Shown here piece by piece: positions 8,187 through 16,823 of a stretch of 64,000 nucleotides of DNA. Location of the stretch: positions 1 to 64,000 of the forward strand of contig CAJUIT010000007.1 of assembly GCA_910586565.1 (NCBI GenBank), read 5' to 3'. Position numbers and translations under genes: made by a program. Source of the stretch: an uncultured Muribaculaceae bacterium (lineage in GTDB: Bacteria > Bacteroidota > Bacteroidia > Bacteroidales > Muribaculaceae). Every line of letters begins with the position of its first letter. Position 1 is the first letter of the stretch. Below the pieces are notes generated by a model. It saw only the letters and a list, made by a program, of their open reading frames with translations, searched no databases and had not been told where the DNA came from.

Positions 8187-8512
8187 TTTATGCGATGATA
8201 ATGCCCCCTCAACATAATTTCGGACTTACCGATGTGGAATTGCAACGTCTCATCGACGTTGTGCGCGGGTTTGCGCACGTTGAAAAGGCCATAATTTATG
8301 GCTCGAGAGCAAGAGGAACCAACCGCCGCTTTTCCGACATTGACCTCACGTTGACCGGAGACCGTCTCACAATTGACGATTTGACACGAATTGACGAAGC
8401 GATAGATAACCTGCTGCTTCCCTATGAGGTTGACCTGTCGCTTTATGCCTCCTTGACTAACGAGGCTCTTTTATCTGATATCGCCCGCGATGGGGTGGAT
8501 CTGTTGGCTTGA
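8183..8512 (+). CDS. MNT-type minimal nucleotidyltransferase antitoxin
   Basis: Small protein of 109 residues from GTG 8183; ATG at 8195 (105 residues) is an alternative start. It has the nucleotidyltransferase motif GS-x10-D-x-D as GSRARGTNRRFSDID (G40, S41, D52, D54 counted from the GTG). This is the DNA polymerase beta-like fold of minimal nucleotidyltransferases, expected to modify and neutralise the HEPN partner encoded immediately upstream. The 4-bp overlap with that gene supports co-translation. Confidence 0.88.
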   Translation: MIYAMIMPPQHNFGLTDVELQRLIDVVRGFAHVEKAIIYGSRARGTNRRFSDIDLTLTGDRLTIDDLTRIDEAIDNLLLPYEVDLSLYASLTNEALLSDIARDGVDLLA

Positions 8513-8532
8513 TGAGGAGCGAAGACCCTTTA

Positions 8533-8919
8533 TTACATGCCTGCGGTGGCGGCGCTGAGGCCGGCGAGGCCGATGAGGGCGCCGAAGAACACGATGAGCA
8601 CGATGATGCCTATGAAGGAGATTACCGTGCCGGCGATGGCCAGGCCGCGGGGAGCCTTGAAGAGGCCGATGATTGAGAAGATTGCACCCAGCAACCACAG
8701 AATGACGTCGACAAAGGGAACCCAGCAGAATAGAAATGCCAGCAGGGAGAGCACAAAGCCTGCAGTACCGAGGCCGTTTGTTTTCGGGCGTATGATTACA
8801 GGGGGCTGCTGGTTGTAGCCTTGTTGAAAAGCTGCGTTATAGCCGTTCTGATAGTGGGGATTGTAGCCGTTGGAGGGTTGACCATACCCGTTTTGCTGCT
8901 GATTGTACTGATTTTCCAT
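8533..8919 (-). CDS. DUF4190-like small membrane protein with Gln/Asn/Tyr-rich N-terminus
   Basis: 128 residues. The first ~40 are Gln/Asn/Tyr/Gly-rich (MENQYNQQQNGYGQPSNG) and probably disordered. Two hydrophobic stretches follow: LGTAGFVLSLLAFLFCWVPFVDVILWLLGAIFSIIGLF and a second from about residue 92 (LAIAGTVISFIGIIVLIVFF). This matches the two-helix DUF4190 pattern of inner-membrane proteins of unknown role. It is convergent with the MNT gene (21 bp apart). A TATATTTG box lies upstream at 8954-8961 on the minus strand. Confidence 0.8.
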   Translation of the reverse strand: MENQYNQQQNGYGQPSNGYNPHYQNGYNAAFQQGYNQQPPVIIRPKTNGLGTAGFVLSLLAFLFCWVPFVDVILWLLGAIFSIIGLFKAPRGLAIAGTVISFIGIIVLIVFFGALIGLAGLSAATAGM

Positions 8920-8953
8920 AGCTTTGATAGTGGTTGAGGCTGTGAATCGGTTG

Positions 8954-8961
8954 CAAATATA
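8954..8961 (-). promoter_or_regulatory. Promoter -7 box (TATATTTG) for the DUF4190-like gene
   Basis: Perfect TAnnTTTG match 35 bp before the start codon on the minus strand. Confidence 0.45.
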
Positions 8962-9126
8962 CGATTTTTCAACGTAAGTGCCTCAATTAATCGAAACGGT
9001 TGATGAGAACTTTTGAGATTTGCGAAGTGTTTAGTTGCAAGAGGGTATGTTCCAATCGACTATGACAGTCACTGAATATATTAACTCATTTATTTGAGAC
9101 AGTTATCACAAAATTCAAATTACGAT

Positions 9127-10176
9127 ATGAAAAATTCCGTTGCAAAAGCCGTTGCCGCCGCGTTGGCTGCATCTGCCGCTATATTTGCCCCGTCGCCTGC
9201 CGAAGGGTGCTCGCGAGTGCTCTACAAAGGGCTCGATTCATTGTTTGTGGTGGGGCGGTCGCTCGACTGGAAAACCCCCATCCCCACAAATCTCTATGTT
9301 TATCCCCGCGGCATCGCCAAAAAAGGTTCCGATGCACCCGGTGCGATAGAGTGGACCTCGAAATATGGCAGTGTGTATGCTGTTGGTTATGACGGCGGCA
9401 TCACCGAGGGGATGAATGAAACCGGCCTTGTTATCAACGGGCTGTTCTGCAAGGGAACGGTGTATGTGAACGAGCAGACAGCCAACCGCCCCCCGATGTC
9501 GATGGCAATGTTCGTTGGTTGGTTGCTCGATATGAATTCAACCACTCAGGAGGTTGTTGACGTTCTCAAGCAGCAGAATTTCACCATTGGTGGCGCCACG
9601 TTCGACGGCGGTACCGTTTCAGCCCTTCACTGGGGCATCACCGATGCCACAGGAGCATCGGCAATCCTTGAGTTTGACAACGGAACGGTGAAAGTTTACG
9701 ACATGGGCGATTACAGGGCCATGACCAACGACCCTCAATGGCCTGCCATGACCGCCATTATTGATTACTGGGAAGGAATAGGGGGTAAAAACATGCTTCC
9801 CGGCACCGTGACGAGTCCGAGCCGCTGTGTGCGCGCCAACTATTTCGCACATCATGTGGAGGCTGTTGCCGACCCCGAGGTCGCCGTTGGCATCACCCGC
9901 AGCATTGTTGAGTATGTGAGTGTGCCCTACACTTACATGATTGAGGGTGAGCCGAATCTGTCGTCGACACAATGGCGCAGCTATTCCGACATCAAAAACC
10001 GCCGTTACTGGTTCGACGTTGTGACCAATCCCGGTGCATATTACATCGACCTTACCAAGCTCGACCTTTATCCCGGTGCTCCTGTGCTGAAACTCGACAC
10101 CGCAAAGTCGACCGACCTTGTGGGATGTGTGAATAGCCATCTGAAAGTTTCAAAGGGGTTCACACCAATGTATTGA
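9127..10176 (+). CDS. Choloylglycine hydrolase-family (linear amide C-N) hydrolase, secreted
   Basis: Ntn-type hydrolase of 349 residues. The start at 9127 gives a signal peptide (MKNSVAKAVAAALAASAAIFA); the frame extends 33 bp upstream but that would spoil the signal. Cys28 (EGCSR) follows the signal and would be the N-terminal nucleophile after processing. Other conserved residues are visible: Arg44 and Asp47 (GRSLDW), Asn in AMTNDPQ and Arg in SPSRCVRANYF. These match the catalytic set of bile salt hydrolases and penicillin V acylases. In a gut organism bile salt deconjugation in the periplasm is a good candidate activity, but sequence alone cannot separate bile salt hydrolase from other acylases of the family. 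Confidence 0.85.
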   Translation: MKNSVAKAVAAALAASAAIFAPSPAEGCSRVLYKGLDSLFVVGRSLDWKTPIPTNLYVYPRGIAKKGSDAPGAIEWTSKYGSVYAVGYDGGITEGMNETGLVINGLFCKGTVYVNEQTANRPPMSMAMFVGWLLDMNSTTQEVVDVLKQQNFTIGGATFDGGTVSALHWGITDATGASAILEFDNGTVKVYDMGDYRAMTNDPQWPAMTAIIDYWEGIGGKNMLPGTVTSPSRCVRANYFAHHVEAVADPEVAVGITRSIVEYVSVPYTYMIEGEPNLSSTQWRSYSDIKNRRYWFDVVTNPGAYYIDLTKLDLYPGAPVLKLDTAKSTDLVGCVNSHLKVSKGFTPMY

Positions 10177-10194
10177 TTTGGGGAAAACTTAGGT

Positions 10195-11148
10195 TTATTG
10201 AGGCTGCAGAATGCTGGCCGCCTCCCGGCGGTCGGCATCGATGGCCATACGTAGCGCGTCGAGCGAAGGAAACTTTTGCTCGGCGCGCAACCGTTTTATA
10301 AATTGCAATTGCATTTCGGCACCATAGAGATTGCCTGAAAATTGGAGCAGGTGAGCTTCGATTGAAAGCTGAGGAGCCTTCGAATTATCAACCGTGGGGC
10401 GGTGGCCGATATTCACCACGGCACCGCACGGCGAACCGTCAGGGAGAATGGCGCGTGCTGCATACACACCAGGCAGGGGGATGAGCTTGCGGGTGTCGGA
10501 TGGTTGGAGGTTGGCGGTGGGGAATCCTAATTTACGGCCAATCTGTCGGCCATGCTCAACAGTGCCGGCGAGGGTGTAGGGGCGGCCGAGAAGCTGCGCG
10601 GCACCCTCGGCATCACCATTATCCGAAAGTAGGCCGCGAATCACCGAAGAGCTCACGCCGAAGCCGTTGTGGCTGTATTCCATCCCCTGCACAAGTTCCA
10701 CGCCGCAGTTGCGGGCGATAGCAAGGTAATCGTGAAAGTCGCTCGGGGCATCATGACCGAAACGGTTGTTGAACCCGAGCAGCAACCGCTCCACGTTGAA
10801 TCGGTTGCGGAGCATGTGCAGGAAATCGAGCGACGATGTGTGCCTGAGTTCGGCATCGAAAGGAATTACCGCCGGTGTAACCCCGGCGTCGGTCAGGAGG
10901 GCTGCTTTTTCGGCCGGCGTTGTGAGCAACCGCGGCGAGCGTGCGGGTGCAATCTCATCGAACGGATGGTTGGAGAAAGTGACTGCAAGCGGTTCCAGCC
11001 CGTGTGCCGCGGCATCGGCTTTGAGTGTGTCGAGAAGGAAACGGTGCCCCGCGTGCACGCCGTCGAACATCCCCACCACAGCCATGCGGCGGCATGATGA
11101 AGATGTTGCGTTATCTATCGGGGTGACGTTATTTGCTGTTGCTTCCAC
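10195..11148 (-). CDS. ribF: Bifunctional riboflavin kinase / FAD synthetase
   Basis: Makes FMN and FAD from riboflavin in the cytoplasm. 317 residues, standard length. The N-terminal nucleotidyltransferase domain begins VVGMFDGVHAGHRFLL (the GxFDGxHxGH motif, near residues 25-40) and includes the ISSSVIRG-like segment GVSSSVIRGLLSDG-type near residue 165. The C-terminal kinase domain has GRKLGFPTANL and PGVYAARA, then VVNIGHRPTVDN. It ends a five-gene minus-strand run (trmB, mrp, aroQ, O-methyltransferase, ribF), 34 bp after the methyltransferase. Confidence 0.93.
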   Translation of the reverse strand: MEATANNVTPIDNATSSSCRRMAVVGMFDGVHAGHRFLLDTLKADAAAHGLEPLAVTFSNHPFDEIAPARSPRLLTTPAEKAALLTDAGVTPAVIPFDAELRHTSSLDFLHMLRNRFNVERLLLGFNNRFGHDAPSDFHDYLAIARNCGVELVQGMEYSHNGFGVSSSVIRGLLSDNGDAEGAAQLLGRPYTLAGTVEHGRQIGRKLGFPTANLQPSDTRKLIPLPGVYAARAILPDGSPCGAVVNIGHRPTVDNSKAPQLSIEAHLLQFSGNLYGAEMQLQFIKRLRAEQKFPSLDALRMAIDADRREAASILQPQ

Positions 11149-11182
11149 GTTCTCAGTTTTTTTGTTATCACGCGCTGCGGCG

Positions 11183-11821
11183 TCAGCAGCTTTTGACTCT
11201 GATTAGAGTGAGCCCGTCGCGCAGCGGGAGGATGACTTTCTCCAATGTGGGGTCGGCGGCCACTGCGTCGTTGAAAGCTATGATGCCACGTGTTTGTGCG
11301 TCGCGGTTATTTTCGGGGTCGGTTACTTTGCCGTCCCACAGCGTGTTGTCGGCAATGATGAATCCGCCCGGGCGCACAAGTGGGCGCACCATTTCGAATG
11401 TTTCGAGGTAGGTGCGTTTGTTGGCGTCCATGTAGATGAGGTCGTAGGGAGCGGGGAGCGTGGGTGCAATTTCGGCAATGTCGCCGATGTGGAGCGTTAT
11501 CCGTTCTCCGGCGTGGTCGGCGGCAAACTGGCGGCGGATAAAATCCTCCATCTCGTCGTCAATCTCAACGGTGTCGACATGACCTCCCGTGGGGAGTCCC
11601 TCGGCGATGCAGAGAGCCGAGTATCCTGCGTAGGTGCCGATTTCGAGCACCCGTTGCGGCGCAATCATTGCCGTGAGCATTTTGAGCAGACGACCTTGCA
11701 GATGCCCCGAACACATGCGCGGATAGAGCAGACGCAAGTGAACGTCGCGCCCGAGCTTGCGCAGATGTGGCGGTTCGGGGTCGATGTGTGTCAGCACATA
11801 TTGTTCGAGTCTGTTATCCAT
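11183..11821 (-). CDS. Class I SAM-dependent O-methyltransferase (CCoAOMT-like)
   Basis: 212 residues, typical of the metal-dependent small O-methyltransferase family. The SAM-binding motif VLEIGTYAGYSALCIAEGL lies near residues 55-75, followed by VDTVEIDDEM and later DLIYMDANKRTYLE, with the metal-ligand Asp and DANK segment; GGFIIADNTLWDGKVTDP is also characteristic. The natural substrate, probably a catechol-like small molecule, is unknown. It sits 12 bp downstream of aroQ and is likely co-transcribed. Confidence 0.87.
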   Translation of the reverse strand: MDNRLEQYVLTHIDPEPPHLRKLGRDVHLRLLYPRMCSGHLQGRLLKMLTAMIAPQRVLEIGTYAGYSALCIAEGLPTGGHVDTVEIDDEMEDFIRRQFAADHAGERITLHIGDIAEIAPTLPAPYDLIYMDANKRTYLETFEMVRPLVRPGGFIIADNTLWDGKVTDPENNRDAQTRGIIAFNDAVAADPTLEKVILPLRDGLTLIRVKSC

Positions 11822-11833
11822 TGCGATGCAGGG

Positions 11834-12256
11834 TTAGAGGAGTGCCTCGATGCCGAGACGGTAGGAGTCCATGCCGAATCCGGCAATGGTTCCGCGGCAT
11901 GCCGGGGCGATGAGTGATGTGCGGCGAATCTCCTCGCGGGCCGCGATGTTGGAGATGTGCACCTCAACCACGGGGCGGTCGATTGAGCGGATGGCATCGG
12001 CCAAGGCAAGCGACGTGTGGGTGTAGGCACCGGCGTTGAGCACAATGCCTGCAAGCTCCTCGTCGAATCCCGACTCATGAAGCCGGTCGATGAGGTCGCC
12101 TTCGTGGTTGCTCTGGTAGTATTCGATTTCCACACCGGGATAGTCGACCGACAGAGCTTTGAGATATTCATCCATCGACACACGCCCGTAGACCTCGGGT
12201 TGGCGTGTGCCGAGCAGATTGAGATTCGGGCCGTTGATAATCAGTATTTTGGGCAT
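11834..12256 (-). CDS. aroQ: Type II 3-dehydroquinate dehydratase
   Basis: Third step of the shikimate pathway, 3-dehydroquinate to 3-dehydroshikimate. 140 residues, standard for the dodecameric type II enzyme. The N-terminus ILIINGPNLNLLGTRQPEVYG carries the catalytic-loop Tyr and Arg region; GIVLNAGAYTHTSLALADAI and VVEVHISNIAAREEIRRTSLI contain the conserved Asn, His and Ser residues. Upstream lies a 151-bp gap filled with simple repeats. Confidence 0.95.
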   Translation of the reverse strand: MPKILIINGPNLNLLGTRQPEVYGRVSMDEYLKALSVDYPGVEIEYYQSNHEGDLIDRLHESGFDEELAGIVLNAGAYTHTSLALADAIRSIDRPVVEVHISNIAAREEIRRTSLIAPACRGTIAGFGMDSYRLGIEALL

Positions 12257-12258
12257 GG

Positions 12259-12405
12259 GTGTTTATAGACAAAAAGACGAAAAGACGAAAGACGAAAAGC
12301 GAGAGTAGTTTTTAGTTTTTAGTTTTTAGTTTTGAGTTTTTAGAGGCTTCGCCGAAAGCTAATTTCTAACTTCTGACTTCTTGCTTCTTGCTTCTGACTT
12401 CTGAT
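12259..12405. repeat. Simple-repeat filler (GACGAAAA, GTTTTTAG, CTTCTGACTT units)
   Basis: The gap between mrp and aroQ is made of runs such as AAAGACGAAAAGACGAAAG, GTTTTTAGTTTTTAG and TTGCTTCTGACTTCTGA. The same units fill gaps at 16690, 23838, 28797, 34818, 37174 and 49492. No gene is present. Confidence 0.7.
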
Positions 12406-12407
12406 TA

Positions 12408-13517
12408 CTACTTCTTTTTCACTTCCACGCGGGTGGTTGGGGGGAGCTGGGTGTTGCGCTCGTCGACGGCATCGACAACTTCGTGGGCGAGGTGGATGAA
12501 TTCGTGTGCCATCATGGTGTCTTTGAGGGCAATCGGGGTGCCGGCATCGGCATCGTCGCACACGTCGGCCACGAGTGGAATCTGAGCGAGGAGCTTTATG
12601 CCGAGTTCCTGAGCGAGTTTCACGCCCCCCTCGCGCCCGAAGAGATAGTAGCGCTCTTCGGGGTGCTGCGCGGGGGTGAACCATGCCATGTTTTCCACAA
12701 GGCCGAGGATGGGCACGTTCACTTTGTCGCCGGTGAACATAGCAATCCCCTTGCGGGCATCGGCCAGGGCCACCTCCTGTGGGGTGGAGACAATCACCAC
12801 TCCGGTTATGCCGAGAGTCTGCACAAGGGTGAGGTGGATGTCGCTTGTTCCCGGGGGCATGTCAATCACAAAGTAGTCGAGCTCGCCCCAGTCGGCATCG
12901 GTGATGAGCTGTTTGAGGGCGTTGGAGGCCATGCTGCCGCGCCATAGAACGGGTGCGTTCTTGTCAACGAGAAATCCTATGGAGAGGAGTTTCACGCCAT
13001 ATTTCTCCAGAGGGATGATGAGTTCGCGGCCGTCGACTTTGTGCATGTAGAGTTCGGCATCCTCAACACCGAACATCTTGGGCATTGACGGGCCGAAAAT
13101 GTCGGCGTCGAGCAGCCCCACGCGGTAGCCTTCGCGGGCGAGTGCCACGGCGAGATTGCTGGCTACGGTAGATTTGCCGACACCCCCTTTGCCCGAGCTC
13201 ACGCCGATGATGTTCTTCACCCCGGCCAGCGGCTTCACAGCGGGCTGGGGAGCCTGCACGCGGGTTTTCACGGCGATGTTCCCTTTGATGTCGACTTCGG
13301 GGGATATGTAGGTGGTGATTGCGGCTTCGGCTGCGCGCACCAGCGATTTGATAAACGGGTCGGTGGGCTTGTCGAAAATCAGCGAGAAGCTCACTTTGTT
13401 GCCGTCGATGCGGATGTCGTCCTCAACCATTCCGGCCGACACGATGTCTTTGCCTGATGCGGGATAGCGCACGTTTTTGAGCGCGTCGATGATGAGTTGC
13501 GGGTATAAGCGATCCAT
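12408..13517 (-). CDS. Mrp/NBP35-family iron-sulfur carrier ATPase
   Basis: P-loop ATPase of 369 residues that likely carries and transfers iron-sulfur clusters (ApbC/Mrp family). An N-terminal MIP18/DUF59 domain (about residues 1-90, LYPQLIIDALKNVRYPASGKDIV) is followed by the deviant Walker A GVSSGKGGVGKSTVASNLA near residues 105-125 and DYFVIDMPPGTSDIHLTL (Walker B/switch) near 215. A C-terminal CxxC, present in many Mrp proteins, is not obvious here. Its neighbours trmB (36 bp upstream) and aroQ suggest a housekeeping operon. Confidence 0.9.
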   Translation of the reverse strand: MDRLYPQLIIDALKNVRYPASGKDIVSAGMVEDDIRIDGNKVSFSLIFDKPTDPFIKSLVRAAEAAITTYISPEVDIKGNIAVKTRVQAPQPAVKPLAGVKNIIGVSSGKGGVGKSTVASNLAVALAREGYRVGLLDADIFGPSMPKMFGVEDAELYMHKVDGRELIIPLEKYGVKLLSIGFLVDKNAPVLWRGSMASNALKQLITDADWGELDYFVIDMPPGTSDIHLTLVQTLGITGVVIVSTPQEVALADARKGIAMFTGDKVNVPILGLVENMAWFTPAQHPEERYYLFGREGGVKLAQELGIKLLAQIPLVADVCDDADAGTPIALKDTMMAHEFIHLAHEVVDAVDERNTQLPPTTRVEVKKK

Positions 13518-13553
13518 TGTGGAGTTGTTTTGCAGGTTAAAGTGTGAAGGGAA

Positions 13554-14297
13554 TCAGCATTGAATCTCGCCGCGCGAGAAGCTGCGGTAGGTGTCGTGGG
13601 GAATCTCGTCGGTGGGTTCGGCAAGCTCCTTTCCGTGATCGAGCGGGAATGCTATATATTTTATAGTTAGGCCGCGGTCGAGCCACTGTTGCTCATAGAA
13701 AGTGCGGATGTTGAGAATCTCGTCGGCCACACCGCTGTGGTAGAGGTCGTCGGTGTTCACCTCGGGGGTGATGCCGTTAAGCTCGGTGAGCAGTCGGGTG
13801 TAGGTGTAGAGGAAGGGACTGTCGGTTTTGAGCCTTACAACACCTCCGTCGACGAGCACCTTGCGGTAGAGGTCGAGGAATCCGGTTGAAGTGAGGCGCT
13901 TGCGCACCTTTTTCATCTGCGGGTCGGGGAAAGTAATCCAAATCTCGCTCACTTCGCCGGGGGCGAAGAAGTGGCTGAGGAGCTCGATGTTGGTGCGCAC
14001 AAACGCCACGTTGGCAAGCTTCTCGTCGCGGGCCTGACAAGCTCCGGTCCACATGCGGGCACCCTTTATGTCGATGCCGATGAAGTTTTTGTTGGGATAG
14101 CGTCGGGCCAATCCCACGGTGTATTCCCCTTTCCCGCACCCGAGTTCAAGCACAATCGGGCCGTTGTTGTGGAAATAATCTTCGTGCCAGCGGCCGCGCA
14201 GGGGGAATCCCTTTTCCTTGAGCACGCCAAACGGATATTGGAAAACGCAGTCGAGCGTTTCCATCTCCTTAAATTTCTTGAGTTTGTTCTTTCCCAT
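13554..14297 (-). CDS. trmB: tRNA (guanine-N7-)-methyltransferase
   Basis: Methylates G46 of the tRNA variable loop using SAM. 247 residues; a SAM-binding motif IVLELGCGKGEYTVGLARRYPNKNFIGIDIKGARMW lies near residues 50-85, and the diagnostic WITFPDPQMKKVRKRLTSTGFLDLY lies near 120-145. It is the first gene of the minus-strand run that ends with ribF, with a TAATTTTG box 20 bp upstream at 14317-14324. Confidence 0.93.
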   Translation of the reverse strand: MGKNKLKKFKEMETLDCVFQYPFGVLKEKGFPLRGRWHEDYFHNNGPIVLELGCGKGEYTVGLARRYPNKNFIGIDIKGARMWTGACQARDEKLANVAFVRTNIELLSHFFAPGEVSEIWITFPDPQMKKVRKRLTSTGFLDLYRKVLVDGGVVRLKTDSPFLYTYTRLLTELNGITPEVNTDDLYHSGVADEILNIRTFYEQQWLDRGLTIKYIAFPLDHGKELAEPTDEIPHDTYRSFSRGEIQC

Positions 14298-14316
14298 ATT
14301 CAGGTTGTTGTCAATG

Positions 14317-14324
14317 CAAAATTA
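14317..14324 (-). promoter_or_regulatory. Promoter -7 box (TAATTTTG) of the trmB-mrp-aroQ-OMT-ribF run
   Basis: Perfect TAnnTTTG match on the minus strand, 20 bp before the trmB start. Confidence 0.5.
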
Positions 14325-14448
14325 CTAAAATTTCACCTATCCTCAAAGGAGCATTCTCATTGCGAGACCTGATTGCCAAGGCGTGAAATCATTGTGGAAA
14401 ATAATTTTTAAACAGATTCGAAAATTTGGAATGGTGAGAAAGAGTTTC

Positions 14449-14456
14449 TATCTTTG
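14449..14456 (+). promoter_or_regulatory. Promoter (-33 TTTG at 14425, -7 TATCTTTG) of the glycine cleavage operon
   Basis: A perfect -7 box with a TTTGG about 20 bp upstream, as in Bacteroidetes promoters. It lies inside the longest possible frame of the lipoate ligase and therefore decides the start codon at 14485. Confidence 0.55.
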
Positions 14457-14484
14457 GGAAAGTGAAATTCGGGGCATCCCCCCA

Positions 14485-15513
14485 ATGCTTCAAAGTCTTA
14501 TGATTCACGTTGAATTTCCCGCCGGTGTTGACGTCAGAAACCAGAAGTTGCCCTTTTTCCTGGCAACCGAGGAGCATCTGGCGCGTAACTGCCGCGGGGA
14601 ATATTTTTTTATGTGGCAGGTTGAGCCAACCGTTATCTTCGGGCGCAACCAGAATCTTGAAGCGGAGGTGAATGTGGCATTCTGCAAAGAGAAGGGGATA
14701 GCCACTTATCGGCGAAAGAGCGGAGGAGGGTGCGTCTATGCCGACCGCAACAACATCATGTTCAGCCACATCACCTCCTCCGATGCCGTTGCCACCACCT
14801 TCAGCCGGTTCACCGGTGAGGTTGCCGCCATGTTGCGCGGAATGGGGATTGTCGATGCTGCCACCACCGGGCGTAACGACATAATGATTGGCGACCGCAA
14901 GGTGAGCGGCTACGCTTTCTATCACATCGGCTGCCGCGACGGCTCGCGAGCCATCGTTCACGGCACGATGCTCTACGACGCCGACATCGACACTATGACG
15001 CGGGCACTCACTCCATCGCAGGTGAAACTGCAGGCCAAAGGTGTGCCGTCGGTGCGCAAGCATGTCACCACTATCAGGGAACATTCCGATGTGTCGCTTG
15101 AGGCCTTCAAGGCACATGCAAGTTCCACCCTTTGCTCATCGTCGCTCACCCTCACCGAGGCTGACATTGAGGAGATTCGCCGCATTGAGCAGGGCTATTA
15201 TGCCTCGGATTGGATTCTCGGGCGCCGTAGGGCGGGAAATGCTGCACCCCGGCGAATAGAGGGGGTGGGTGAATTTGTGGTGAATATGCGCACCAATAGA
15301 GAGCCCACGCGCTGCATTGAGGCTGTCGACCTCACGGGCGATTTCTTTATCACGGGCGACCTCGACAATTCTCTGATAAAACCGTTGACAGGAGCCGAGC
15401 TCACCCGCGACGGACTGGAACAGGCGTTGTGCGGCATCGACACCTCGGCCATTATCCATAATCTGTCGAAACATGAATTTATAAACCTGTTGCTGGATGC
15501 GGCGCCGCATTGA
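14485..15513 (+). CDS. lplA: Lipoate--protein ligase A
   Basis: Attaches lipoate to acceptor lysines such as that of GcvH encoded downstream. I start it at 14485 (342 residues) because a promoter box at 14449-14456 lies within the longer frame from 14383. Family motifs: FFMWQVEPTVIFGRNQNLEAEVN near residues 45-65, then the lipoyl-binding RRKSGGGCVYADRNNIMFSHI, TGRNDIMIGDRKVSGYAFYH with the catalytic Lys, and IVHGTMLYDADID. The C-terminal accessory domain is present. It leads the glycine cleavage genes, 51 bp before gcvT, so its main client is probably GcvH. Confidence 0.9.
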   Translation: MLQSLMIHVEFPAGVDVRNQKLPFFLATEEHLARNCRGEYFFMWQVEPTVIFGRNQNLEAEVNVAFCKEKGIATYRRKSGGGCVYADRNNIMFSHITSSDAVATTFSRFTGEVAAMLRGMGIVDAATTGRNDIMIGDRKVSGYAFYHIGCRDGSRAIVHGTMLYDADIDTMTRALTPSQVKLQAKGVPSVRKHVTTIREHSDVSLEAFKAHASSTLCSSSLTLTEADIEEIRRIEQGYYASDWILGRRRAGNAAPRRIEGVGEFVVNMRTNREPTRCIEAVDLTGDFFITGDLDNSLIKPLTGAELTRDGLEQALCGIDTSAIIHNLSKHEFINLLLDAAPH

Positions 15514-15564
15514 CGGCTTCCCACACCTACAGGCTTAACAAAGATACCTTAAATCACAACCTAT

Positions 15565-16692
15565 ATGGAAGAACCTAAAAAAACTTGCCTCCACAGCCGC
15601 CATGTGGCGATGGGCGCGTTGATGAGCCCCTTTGGCGGATTCGACATGCCTATTCAGTATCGCGGCATTGTTGAGGAGCACAACGCTGTGCGCAACGACT
15701 GCGGTGTGTTCGACGTTTCACACATGGGGGAGGTGATAGTCACCGGCCCCGATGCCACACGTTTTGTAAACTACATTTTCACCAACGATGTTGCCGACGC
15801 TTTTCCCGGTCAGTGTCTCTATGGCATGATGCTAAATGAAGCCGGAGGTGTTGTCGACGACCTGTTGGTGTATAAATTTTCCGAAGAGAAATATCTGCTC
15901 GTAATCAACGCCTCAAACATCGCCAAGGATGAGGATTGGATTGTTGAGCGCATGAACGATGTCAACCCCGACAATCCCGAAGGACTCCCGTTCCGCGTGG
16001 ATGTGGAACTCGTGAGCGAAGTTGTGGCGGAGCTTGCCGTGCAGGGGCCTAAGGCCGAAGAGGTGGTGACTCAAGTGCTCGGTATTGATTGCGCCGACCT
16101 TACGTTCTACACTTTCAAGGAACTGTCGGTCGACGGTCATGACATACTTGTGAGCCGCACCGGCTACACCGGGGAGGACGGCTTCGAGATTTATGCCGAG
16201 GATGAGGTGATTGAATCGTTCTGGGACCGCCTCATGGAGAGCAAACGTTGCGAACCTTGCGGCCTCGGATGCCGCGACACGTTGCGTTTCGAGGTGGGTC
16301 TGCCGCTCTATGGCGATGAGCTTGCCGACGACATCACCCCTGTTGAAGCCGGGTTGAGCATGTTTGTGAAGCTCTACAAAGGGCCTTTCATGGGGCAGCA
16401 GGCTGTGGCGTTGCAGAAAGCCGAGGGCGCGGCGCGCAAAATAGTTGGTCTGGAACTGGCCGACCGTGCCATCCCCCGCCACGGCTATGAGGTGCTTAAT
16501 GAGGCCGGCGAACCGGTGGGACAGGTCACCACGGGCTATCATGCCATCTCGGTTGACAAGAGCATTGCAATGGCGCTTGTCGATGCTGAATACACGGCAC
16601 TCGGCACGCCTCTCAGCGTCAGAATCCGCAAGAAAACTTTCCCCTGCACCGTCACGGGCAAAAAATTCTATAAAAAGTCGTATAAGAAATAA
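15565..16692 (+). CDS. gcvT: Glycine cleavage system T protein (aminomethyltransferase)
   Basis: Transfers the methylene carbon from aminomethyl-lipoyl GcvH to tetrahydrofolate and releases ammonia. 375 residues, the usual bacterial length. Seen: GGFDMPIQYRGIVEEHNAVRNDCGVFDVSHMGEV at residues ~19-55, FTNDV and YGMMLNEAGGVVDDLLVYK, SRTGYTGEDGFEIYAE near 195, and CGLGCRDTLRFEVGLPLYGDEL with the folate-contact region. Last residues KKSYKK run directly into simple-repeat DNA before gcvH. Confidence 0.96.
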   Translation: MEEPKKTCLHSRHVAMGALMSPFGGFDMPIQYRGIVEEHNAVRNDCGVFDVSHMGEVIVTGPDATRFVNYIFTNDVADAFPGQCLYGMMLNEAGGVVDDLLVYKFSEEKYLLVINASNIAKDEDWIVERMNDVNPDNPEGLPFRVDVELVSEVVAELAVQGPKAEEVVTQVLGIDCADLTFYTFKELSVDGHDILVSRTGYTGEDGFEIYAEDEVIESFWDRLMESKRCEPCGLGCRDTLRFEVGLPLYGDELADDITPVEAGLSMFVKLYKGPFMGQQAVALQKAEGAARKIVGLELADRAIPRHGYEVLNEAGEPVGQVTTGYHAISVDKSIAMALVDAEYTALGTPLSVRIRKKTFPCTVTGKKFYKKSYKK

Positions 16693-16812
16693 GAAGAAAG
16701 AAGTTAGAAATCAGAAGTCAGAAGTCAGAAGTGAGAAGCGAGAAGTCAGAAATCTGAAGTCAGAAGTCAGGATTCGGCGAAGTCTCTGAAAACTTAAAAC
16801 TAAAAACTCAAA
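16693..16812. repeat. Simple-repeat filler inside the gcv operon
   Basis: AGAAGTCAGAAGTGAGAAG-type heptamers followed by AACTTAAAACTAAAAACTCAAAAC. It separates gcvT from gcvH without a terminator-like hairpin, so transcription probably reads through. Confidence 0.7.
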
Positions 16813-16823
16813 ACTAAACTACC

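Noticed and set aside
14383..14484. N-terminal extension of the lipoate ligase from the upstream ATG
   Set aside because: A perfect promoter (TTTG/TATCTTTG) lies inside it and the family begins near the downstream ATG.
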